A DNA stretch of 64,000 nucleotides, taken from NCBI RefSeq assembly GCF_026626745.1, contig NZ_JAPNJW010000001.1, forward strand, positions 1,456,001 through 1,520,000, in the 5' to 3' direction. This document shows positions 52,268 through 64,000 of the stretch, piece after piece (the first letter of the stretch is position 1; the number at the start of each line of letters is the position of its first letter). Position numbers and translations under genes: made by a program. This DNA is from Nannocystis sp. RBIL2 (GTDB taxonomy: Bacteria > Myxococcota_A > Polyangia > Nannocystales > Nannocystaceae). Under the pieces are notes generated by a model, which did no database searches, was not told the DNA's origin, and worked only from the letters and a program-made list of their open reading frames with translations.

Positions 52268-52753
52268 ACCCGGCGCGCTAATATGAACACCCGCCGCCGC
52301 ACGGGTGCGCGAAGCTCCCGTCCGACGCGGCCATCGCCGCGGAGGCGGCTGGAGCGCCTCCATGCTGGGCCTGCATCTGGGCGAGGACGACGAAACGCCC
52401 TCGCAGGCGAGACCTGCATCTCGGCCCGGCACCCCCCCGTATTTGCGGCTTAGACCGCTCGCCCCGCGGCGGTCCGGCGGCAGCAGCGGACGAGAGCCGC
52501 CGGCGATCGGGCTGGATAGAGTGGACCTGCGGCTCTGCCTCCTGCCGCTCGGAGCGCCGCGCGTCTGCGATGCTCCGGGCGCCGTTGCGTCTCTCGCGGT
52601 TCGGGAGCCGCGCCGCTCCGCGCCCTTGTCGGCGCGCCGCTTCTGCTAAGCTGGTTGGCTCCGAAGGTCGTGGCGGCTGTTCCAGAGCTTGCCCGATCCG
52701 CCCCCCCGGGACGGGGGAGCCTGCTCGACTGCAGGCATGCGGAGGACATCCCC
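52268..52753. other. About 490-bp gap before the giant sensor gene
   Basis: I see no supported gene. It carries the promoter for the histidine kinase gene at 52754 and possibly a terminator for the NRPS-PKS operon. No clear hairpin was found by eye. Confidence 0.55.
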
Positions 52754-58140
<5,387 letters not shown>

Positions 58141-58144
<4 letters not shown>

Positions 58145-58548
58145 CGAACCAGGACCCCCGAGACGCGGGCGAGCTGCAGGGTCTACGGGTCCTCATCGTC
58201 GAGGATGAACCGATGATCGCCGCGTTCCTCGAAGACGCCCTGACCGACCTCGGCTGCGAGGTGATCGGCCCGGCCTTGAACATGAAGGACGCGCTTCGGT
58301 TGGCCCGCGAGGCGAGGATCGATGGGGCGGGCCTGGACATCAACGTCGCCGGCGAGAAGGTCTATCCCGTGGCCGACGTCCTCGCCGAGCGGGGTCTCCC
58401 GTTCGTCTTCATGACCGGGTACGGAAAAGCAGGCCTGCGCGAGTCCGATCTCGACCGGCCAGTGCTGCAGAAGCCGTTCAACATCGAGCGACTGGTGGAG
58501 ATCATCACCCAGTGGCGATCGTCGCGGAACAGTCCGTTTCGCGCCTGA
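58141..58548 (+). CDS. Single-domain response regulator
   Basis: A 135-residue receiver. The ATG overlaps the kinase stop (ATGA). Features include EDEP (about 21-24), phospho-Asp66 in GLDINVAGE, MTGYGKAG and QKPF (Lys). It has no output domain, so it may act on another protein or as a phosphate sink. Confidence 0.93.
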
Positions 58549-58551
58549 CAG

Positions 58552-58799
58552 TCAGAACCGCACCCGCCCCGCGACCGCCGGCGTCGTCGTCGACGGCTCG
58601 GCCCGCGCGAACCCGAGGCCCAGCTGCCCCGACTCGTTCGCGCCCCAGCAGCGCAGCGACCCGTCGGTGAGCCGCGCGCACGTCGTGTCGCCGCCGTTCG
58701 CCGCCAGCCGATCGGCCTCGCCACCGAGGTCGACCGGGGCCGGCGGGAACGTCAGTGGATCGACCCCGATGTCCGCGGTCTTGCCGTCGCCGAGCTGCC
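58552..58799. pseudogene. 248-bp direct repeat, displaced copy of the RCC1-gene 3' end
   Basis: This stretch is identical to 60632-60879, the 3' end of the RCC1-repeat gene, in the same orientation. It starts at the stop-codon equivalent 4 bp after the receiver gene and ends abruptly mid-gene, with unrelated sequence beyond. It is therefore a remnant with no start and no upstream codons. It marks one edge of a 1.8-kb segment. Confidence 0.9.
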
Positions 58800-59221
58800 G
58801 ACGCCAGTTATAGCGAGGCGTGTTCGTTGGGACCTGGCTGCACCAGGGCCATGGTCCCGGCGACCACGACGCCCGCACGCGCGCTGGATTCTCCATCGGC
58901 AGCTCTCCATTACGAGCCAACGGAATCGACAGGTAGCCGGAGCCGGGCGCGCACCAGGGCCCTGTATTCGGGGCAGGCATGGGCGTTGTCGGCGACCACG
59001 AATGAGCCGGCGCGTTGATCTGCCCGACCTCGCGTGCATGCTTTTAGAGCACACCGTTCCAGCTCGGAGCCGACAAAAAGTCGCCGTAGACAAGGTCTAC
59101 GACAACCGCGACTTCGTCGAGGAAGGAGCGGCGTCAACGCACGCCGCCACGAACACCCGAACACAGCGGCGGGTCAGCGACCGGTTGACACGAAGCATCG
59201 AATTCCCCCATCATCAGTCCC
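58800..59221. other. Region between the repeat remnant and the CHAT-like gene
   Basis: 422 bp without a supported gene. Small frames are open on the minus strand (for example 58910-59164) but carry no ribosome site or family features. It is part of the segment bounded by the 248-bp repeats. Confidence 0.5.
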
Positions 59222-60436
59222 ATGACTTCGCTCAAGACGGACTCGTTTCCCATGCCTTCGCCTGAACTGGCGAGCCATCCGGCGGATGCAGGTCTCCCAG
59301 CTTTGAGAGTCCTATTCGTCGCCGCCTCCCCTCCTAACGCGCCCCGCTTGGACATCGACAAAGAGCTACGTTCGCTGTCGCGCGCATTTCGCAAAGTACC
59401 GTTTGAGCGCGTGCATCTCAGTGCAATTACGGCGGCAACTCTGTCTGACATTCTTGAAGAAATAATCCGATGCCGACCACAGATCATCCACATCTCTGCC
59501 CATTCGACATCTGGAGCCATAAGTCTTGAGAGCGAATCCGAACAAGGATCCACTCTCGTGCCAATCCAGATAATTGCCGAAATGATCCATACCGCCGGAG
59601 GAGTAGAATTGGTCATCTTCGCTACGAACGACGCTCTATCTTCAGCGTATTTTCTCTCCATGCAGGGCATAAAGACCATGGCATTCATGCGGCCGGTCGC
59701 AGACAGCGCAGCCATCCGGTTCTCAGGGGCCTTCTATTCATCTCTTGCGGGCGGGCTAGCTATCCCGAGCGCATTCAGCATGGCGAGAATAGTATCTGCA
59801 CAAGAACGCATCGCATCTGGCCACCCAGTGTTATTTGATCGTGGCCACACCGGGGAGGGCCTGATTCTCGCCATAGTTGTTTCCAATGCGACCCTCACCG
59901 CGGACGACGTCCCCGGGCTCCATTTTGCAATGGAACATCTCGCGCGGAAGCTAAATGCAGACCTGGTTGCAACTGAACCGGCCATCACTGGTTCATTTCT
60001 GAAGCGCTTCTGGCTATGGTTCAAGAACGACGAGCAACTTCATCAGCGCTTGCGCGAGGCAGAAGACGCGGTCCTGGCCCGAGGCCGCGACATGCCGCTC
60101 AGTCGCGTCACCAGCGAGTACTCATTGGCAATCGAGCGCATCATGAATTCGTTCAGCAATCCCAATGCGCCAACCAATGTCGCATTCGTCTTGGACACTC
60201 TGTTGATCGTTCAGTACCCGGGCCCTGACGGGAAGAGCACTCTCGTGGTGAAGCAGCTCACTCGCGAAGAGCAGCGTAGGATTTCTGCGAACCCGGCGCT
60301 TATGGCATCCCCGGGGGACATACTTGCCCGGCTGATGGAGCACACAACGCCGACAATACCTATCTCAGGGGAAAACCAAACGATCTTGGTCGAAGCATCC
60401 GAAAGCGTTGGGCCAACGGTACCGTCTGCTGATTGA
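59222..60436 (+). CDS. CHAT-like (caspase-fold) protein lacking the usual catalytic Cys
   Basis: A 404-residue protein (ATG 59222; ATG 59252 is an alternative). Its GC content and codon use are visibly lower than neighbours, suggesting acquisition. The N-terminal part (about 25-190) follows the CHAT pattern: LRVLFVAASPPNAPRLDIDKEL, IIRCRPQIIHISAHSTSG with His94, and VELVIFATNDALSSA in place of the usual LNAC-S motif, then AIRFSGAFYSSLAGGLAIPSAF. Cys is replaced by Thr, so protease activity is doubtful. The C-terminal half has a Trp/Phe-rich, charged segment (FLKRFWLWFKND) and is not recognised. CHAT proteins are often parts of conflict systems. Confidence 0.6.
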   Translation: MTSLKTDSFPMPSPELASHPADAGLPALRVLFVAASPPNAPRLDIDKELRSLSRAFRKVPFERVHLSAITAATLSDILEEIIRCRPQIIHISAHSTSGAISLESESEQGSTLVPIQIIAEMIHTAGGVELVIFATNDALSSAYFLSMQGIKTMAFMRPVADSAAIRFSGAFYSSLAGGLAIPSAFSMARIVSAQERIASGHPVLFDRGHTGEGLILAIVVSNATLTADDVPGLHFAMEHLARKLNADLVATEPAITGSFLKRFWLWFKNDEQLHQRLREAEDAVLARGRDMPLSRVTSEYSLAIERIMNSFSNPNAPTNVAFVLDTLLIVQYPGPDGKSTLVVKQLTREEQRRISANPALMASPGDILARLMEHTTPTIPISGENQTILVEASESVGPTVPSAD

Positions 60437-60631
60437 CCTACCACTGCGATCAGGACGTAACGTTCCGAAAAGATTGCGATGGCCTGCGGATCTCATTTCG
60501 AAATACGCACTCACTGCCGCCGGAGTCAGTTTGACCTCGTCGCTGATGCTCGCGTCGCTCGGCGAGCCCGTCTCGGCACAGCGAACGAGCGTGTCCCACG
60601 GCCGCCGATGTGCTAGCGCGCCGAGACAACC
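60437..60631. other. Right flank of the acquired segment
   Basis: 195 bp between the CHAT-like gene and the RCC1 gene's 3' end. No gene is supported; short open frames exist but have no family features. It is less GC-biased than the genome background, as the CHAT-like gene is. Confidence 0.45.
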
Positions 60632-60879
60632 TCAGAACCGCACCCGCCCCGCGACCGCCGGCGTCGTCGTCGACGGCTCGGCCCGCGCGAACCCGAGGCC
60701 CAGCTGCCCCGACTCGTTCGCGCCCCAGCAGCGCAGCGACCCGTCGGTGAGCCGCGCGCACGTCGTGTCGCCGCCGTTCGCCGCCAGCCGATCGGCCTCG
60801 CCACCGAGGTCGACCGGGGCCGGCGGGAACGTCAGTGGATCGACCCCGATGTCCGCGGTCTTGCCGTCGCCGAGCTGCC
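60632..60879. repeat. 248-bp direct repeat, resident copy
   Basis: Identical to 58552-58799. Here it is the 3' end of the intact RCC1-repeat gene (its stop is at 60632). The two copies in direct orientation, with about 1.8 kb of different DNA between them, point to an integration or duplication event. Confidence 0.9.
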
Positions 60880-61999
60880 CCACCGCGCCCGCGCCCCAGC
60901 AGCGCACCGCGCCGTCCTCGTGACGCGTGCACGTATGATTCGCCCCCGCGACCACCTGGACGACCCCCTCGACCTCGATGGACGGCGGCGGCATCTCGCC
61001 GGCGTCGTCACCGATGTCTCCCGCGCGCGCCTGACCGAGCTGCCCCGCGTCGTTGGCTCCCCAGCAGCGCAGCGACGCATCGGCCAGCAGCGCGCAGGTG
61101 TGGTGGCCGCCGGCCGCCAGCTGGACCGCCGCGCCGCCGAGCGCGACCGCCGGGGTCGGCAGGTCGCCGGGCGCGTCGCCGCGGCGGAGCGTGTCGCCGT
61201 AGCCGAGCTCTCCGCGCGAGCCGCTGCCCCAGCAGTGGACCGTGCCGGCCTTCACGCGGGCGCACGTGTGGCTGACCCCGGCCACGACCTCGACCACGTC
61301 CGCGAGCGCGATCGTCGGCGGCGGCAGTTCGTTCGCCTCGTCGCCGACCGCCTCGGTGCTGCCGATCCCGAGCTGGCCGAGCAGGTTCCAGCCCCAACAG
61401 CGCAGCTGCCCGCCGCCGAGGATTGCACACACATGCCCGTGGCCCGCCCAGATCTGCTCTGCCGGCCCGCCGAGCGCGAGCGAGGCGACCGGCAGCGACC
61501 CGGGCTCTTCGCCGACCTCGAGAGTGTCGCCCCGCCCGAGCTGCCCCCACGCGTTGCCGCCCCAACAGCGCACATCGCCGTCGACCAGCCGCGCACAGGT
61601 GAAATCATCGCTGCACACCACCTGGGCCGCCGCGCCGCCGACCGCCACGTCGGCCGCCGGCAGCTCGGTCGCCGCATCCCCGATCGTCGCAGCGTCGCCG
61701 CTGCCGAGCCGCCCCGCCGCGCCCGAGCCCCAGCAGCGCACCGCCCCGTCGGCAAACACCACACAGGTGTGCGAGCGGGCCGCGCACATGTCCGCGACGA
61801 CCGTCTCGCGCGAGCAGTCCGCCGCGCACGCGTCGTGGTCGAGCGCGTCGCCGTCGTCGCACACCTCGCCCTCCCCGACCTCGCCGTCGCCGCAGCCCGG
61901 CGGACCGGCCCCGGGGACCGCCTCCCACCACACAGGGCACGCCGCGCCCGCAGTCACGACGACCGCGAGCGCGACTCCGGTGCCCCACAGTCTTGCCAT
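60632..61999 (-). CDS. RCC1-repeat lipoprotein
   Basis: A 455-residue protein. The ATG at 61999 overlaps the upstream stop (TGATG); ATG 62014 is an alternative. A signal-like segment (MARLWGTGVALAVVVTAGAAC) suggests a lipoprotein. Six to seven RCC1 blades repeat the pattern HTCVVFADGAVRCWGSG, FTCARLVDGDVRCWGGNAWGQLG, HVCAILGGGQLRCWGWN and HTCARVKAGTVHCWGSGSRGELG, each with CWG and GQLG. Such surface propellers are common in Nannocystis relatives. The 3' end is duplicated at 58552. Confidence 0.92.
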   Translation of the reverse strand: MARLWGTGVALAVVVTAGAACPVWWEAVPGAGPPGCGDGEVGEGEVCDDGDALDHDACAADCSRETVVADMCAARSHTCVVFADGAVRCWGSGAAGRLGSGDAATIGDAATELPAADVAVGGAAAQVVCSDDFTCARLVDGDVRCWGGNAWGQLGRGDTLEVGEEPGSLPVASLALGGPAEQIWAGHGHVCAILGGGQLRCWGWNLLGQLGIGSTEAVGDEANELPPPTIALADVVEVVAGVSHTCARVKAGTVHCWGSGSRGELGYGDTLRRGDAPGDLPTPAVALGGAAVQLAAGGHHTCALLADASLRCWGANDAGQLGQARAGDIGDDAGEMPPPSIEVEGVVQVVAGANHTCTRHEDGAVRCWGAGAVGQLGDGKTADIGVDPLTFPPAPVDLGGEADRLAANGGDTTCARLTDGSLRCWGANESGQLGLGFARAEPSTTTPAVAGRVRF

Positions 62000-63573
62000 C
62001 ACCAATCGAGACATTCGAGCGCGGTCTTGCCGACGCACGGGCCGCTGTCGGCGTCGAGGCACAAACCGAGATTCTCCACCGCCGGCTCCGGCGCCTCGCC
62101 CGGGCCGTAGTACGGGACGCACGTGTTTCCGAATTTGCACACAGTCTCGCCGACGGTGCACCACTCGGCGATGCAGCGGAACTCGTCGCACCGGCACCCG
62201 TCATGGTAGCATTCGGGGTCCGACCGGATCGCGCCCGCCTTCATGCACACGAGGTCCTCGCAGTAGCACTGCTCGTAGGGCCCGCACCCGCCGAGCGCCT
62301 CCTTGCACGCGAACGAGGCGCCCTCGGGCAGGCAGCCCAGGCTCGGCGCCCCGTTGTCCTCGATGCAGCCCCCGACCCGCGGGTCGCAACATACGTCGTC
62401 AGGATCGGCGCCGGGGCCCTTCGAGTTCGGGCAGAAGTCGCATGCGTTGCCGAGGCCGTCCTCGTCGATGTCGCTGAGCGGATCGAACTGCGACGGCGCC
62501 TGCGGCGGGTCCGCGTTGGCGACCGCGGGGCAGTTGTCGCAGCCGTCGTCGTAGCCGTCGCCGTCCATGTCGACCCCGCTGTTCGGGCACGCGTCGCACA
62601 CGTCGCCGCGGTCGTCGCCGTCGGCGTCGACCTGATCGAGGTTGGCCACGAGCGGGCAGTTGTCCTCGCTGTTGGCCAGCCCGTCGTGGTCCTGATCGAG
62701 GATCCGCGCGTAGTCCGGCGGCGTCCCGGGCAGGCCCAGGCCCGCCATGTAGTTGGCCAGGGCCGCCCGCACCGGCTTCGCCTCGAGCGCCGTCTCGGCC
62801 GCCTCGAGCCGGCCTCGCAGCGCGCCGTCGTCGAGCGTGCCGTCGCCCGCGAGGTCGGCCGCGAGCTGGTTGAGCAGCGTCTGCACCGCCGCGTCGGCCG
62901 CCTCCGGATCTGCCATGTACGCCGCCTGCATGACGACCGCGCTGACCGCGAACAGATACGCGTTGTCGTCGGTGTCGGGCCCGAGCACGCTCGCCTCCGC
63001 GGCCGCCCCGGCGAGCGCGAACCCAGGCTTGCCGATCCCCAGCGCCGCCACGACCTCCGCGTCGGCCAGCGCCAGCGCGTCCTCGACGGTCACCTGCTCG
63101 GCGATCAGCATCCGCGCCCGCTGCTCGCTCAGGTGGCTCAGCACGTGGATGTTGACCGTCGTCGCCTCGCCGCTGACCCGGTGGAGCGCGCGCAGGGTCA
63201 GCGGCGCCATCGACGGCCCGCCGCGGATCTCGTCGTAGTGATACCCGTTGGCCAGCAGCGCCACCGGGCCCAGCGGCACCCCGTCGACCGAGAATTCGCC
63301 GCCGTCGTTGCTCGTCGGCACCTCGAATTGCTGGCCCGTCGGCTGCCCGGCGTTCGTCAGCGGCGACACCGAGATCGACGCCCCGAGCACGAACGGCCCC
63401 TTCTGCGCCACGCCGTGCAGGGTCAGCGGCGCGCCCCCGCCGGTCGGCTCCGGATCGGACGTGCTCGTCGTGTCGGACGCGCTCGTCGTCTTGGTCGCAG
63501 TCTCGTCGCCGAGCCCCGCGTTCGTCGTACACGCGGCCATCATCAAGATCACGCTCCACAGTCCAGGTCGCAT
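61999..63573 (-). CDS. Thrombospondin type-3 repeat lipoprotein
   Basis: A 524-residue protein. The start at 63573 gives a lipoprotein signal (MRPGLWSVILMMAAC). A Thr/Ser-rich linker and a carboxypeptidase-regulatory/Ig-like N-terminal part (GVAQKGPFVLGASISVSPL, FSVDGVPLGPVALLANGYHYDE) follow. A calcium-binding type-3 repeat block (DQDHDGLANSEDNCP, DADGDDRGDVCDACP, DMDGDGYDDGCDNCP, DIDEDGLGNACDFCP) and a Cys-rich tail (CYCEDLVC, CRCDEFRCIAEWC) follow. It is probably exported and calcium-stabilised. It overlaps the RCC1 gene's start by a few bases, so the two are coupled. Confidence 0.9.
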   Translation of the reverse strand: MRPGLWSVILMMAACTTNAGLGDETATKTTSASDTTSTSDPEPTGGGAPLTLHGVAQKGPFVLGASISVSPLTNAGQPTGQQFEVPTSNDGGEFSVDGVPLGPVALLANGYHYDEIRGGPSMAPLTLRALHRVSGEATTVNIHVLSHLSEQRARMLIAEQVTVEDALALADAEVVAALGIGKPGFALAGAAAEASVLGPDTDDNAYLFAVSAVVMQAAYMADPEAADAAVQTLLNQLAADLAGDGTLDDGALRGRLEAAETALEAKPVRAALANYMAGLGLPGTPPDYARILDQDHDGLANSEDNCPLVANLDQVDADGDDRGDVCDACPNSGVDMDGDGYDDGCDNCPAVANADPPQAPSQFDPLSDIDEDGLGNACDFCPNSKGPGADPDDVCCDPRVGGCIEDNGAPSLGCLPEGASFACKEALGGCGPYEQCYCEDLVCMKAGAIRSDPECYHDGCRCDEFRCIAEWCTVGETVCKFGNTCVPYYGPGEAPEPAVENLGLCLDADSGPCVGKTALECLDW

Positions 63574-63647
63574 GCGATCGACGATAGCAGCCAGCCGCCG
63601 GGCGTCACTTTCACGGGCTTTCAGGGCCGGTCCCATCGTCGGCGCGC

Positions 63648-64000
63648 TCAGAAATGGACCGCGACGCCGGCACGCGGTCCGCTCCACGAAGCAGAGACGC
63701 GCGCGCGTCGGGCATGGCGGACGCGCAGCCCGGCGAACAACGCCGTCGCCGCCAGCGCGACGCCGAGAGTGACACCGCTCGCGACGAACAGCCGCCGCGC
63801 CGACCGCAAGTCGTCGCACCCGACGGCCGACGCCATCGCCTCGCACAAGTCGACGCCCACCGGGGCACCGGCCGCGTCGGGCCCGGACAGCGCCGCCGCG
63901 TGGGCCCTGCGCCCGAGCCCGTCGCCGACCACGAGCCCGGCGATCGCCAGGCCCGCGACAGCAGCCGACACGCCGAGCCCCGCGTCGAGCCCGGTCGGCC
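63648..64000 (-). CDS. C-terminal part of a membrane protein cut by the window end
   Basis: The frame is open to base 64000 with no start seen, so this is the 3' part of a longer gene. The visible 117 residues contain two hydrophobic helices (VSAAVAGLAIAGLVVG and LFVASGVTLGVALAATALFAGL), a short loop with paired Cys (VDLCEAMASAVGCDDL) and a Phe-ended tail (GVAVHF). The function is unknown; the pattern suits the C-terminus of a myxobacterial membrane or secreted repeat protein. Confidence 0.5.
   Translation of the reverse strand, partial: PTGLDAGLGVSAAVAGLAIAGLVVGDGLGRRAHAAALSGPDAAGAPVGVDLCEAMASAVGCDDLRSARRLFVASGVTLGVALAATALFAGLRVRHARRARVSASWSGPRAGVAVHF

Noticed and set aside
43486..52419. 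A 2,977-codon open frame on the minus strand opposite the NRPS-PKS gene
   Set aside because: Composition is that of a shadow frame: Arg/Ala/Gly/Val-rich with no domains, while the plus-strand frame has all catalytic motifs of a NRPS-PKS.
58910..59164. Short minus-strand frame in the island as a possible transposase or helper gene
   Set aside because: No ribosome site, no DDE or helix-turn-helix motif and no family resemblance.
58552..60879. Transposon inverted repeats around the CHAT-like gene
   Set aside because: The flanking repeats are direct, not inverted, and are part of the RCC1 gene; no transposase is visible.

Overview
The window is very GC-rich, with dense, strongly codon-biased genes. 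It looks like a chromosome segment of a myxobacterium (Myxococcota), most likely of the Nannocystis/Plesiocystis/Enhygromyxa group. The reasons are lipoproteins with Thr/Ser/Gly-rich linkers, an ECF sigma factor beside a Ser/Thr kinase fused to a WD40-like propeller, RCC1 and thrombospondin-3 type secreted proteins, DUF2169-type T6SS genes, and a large hybrid NRPS-PKS. The organism is inferred from gene content only. I see no rRNA, tRNA, CRISPR array, complete insertion sequence or phage module.

Layout. 0-7.5 kb: a truncated sigma factor, small unknown proteins, a Tat-exported short-chain dehydrogenase, and a two-gene lipoprotein operon (glycosidase-like protein plus a Cys-rich protein). 7.8-14.4 kb: sigma factor plus WD40 kinase, then a FIST sensor plus GAF/STAS protein. 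14.6-25.2 kb: a propeller-like protein followed by the most notable locus, a RiPP cluster of the 'grasp-with-spasm' type, read right to left. It has four tandem double-Gly precursor peptides, an ATP-grasp maturase, a 66-residue small protein, a SPASM-domain maturase, an erythromycin-esterase-like enzyme, an HlyD adaptor, a C39-peptidase ABC exporter and a lipoprotein adaptor. Several of these genes overlap by 4 bp. The likely logic is: precursors are modified by GwsG/GwsS, the leader is cut after Gly-Gly by the C39 domain, and the product leaves through the ABC/HlyD conduit.

26-37 kb: an AraC-type regulator, a T6SS sheath gene (tssC), and a divergent vgrG operon carrying a predicted ADP-ribosyltransferase toxin, a 73-residue protein (candidate immunity), two DUF2169 proteins and a PAAR-like protein; a methyltransferase follows. 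37-42 kb: a LytS/LytTR two-component operon with a membrane protein, a beta-propeller lipoprotein and an unknown secreted protein.

43-52 kb: a single 2,897-residue assembly-line protein, A-PCP-C-A-PCP-KS-AT-ACP-TE, followed by a SnoaL-like protein. 52.7-58.5 kb: a giant sensor (degenerate kinase, AAA ATPase, GAF, PAS, HWE-type histidine kinase) with its receiver. 58.5-62 kb: a lower-GC segment with a CHAT-like gene, bounded by two identical 248-bp direct repeats derived from the 3' end of an RCC1-repeat gene. 62-64 kb: a thrombospondin-3 repeat lipoprotein and the tail of a gene cut by the window end.
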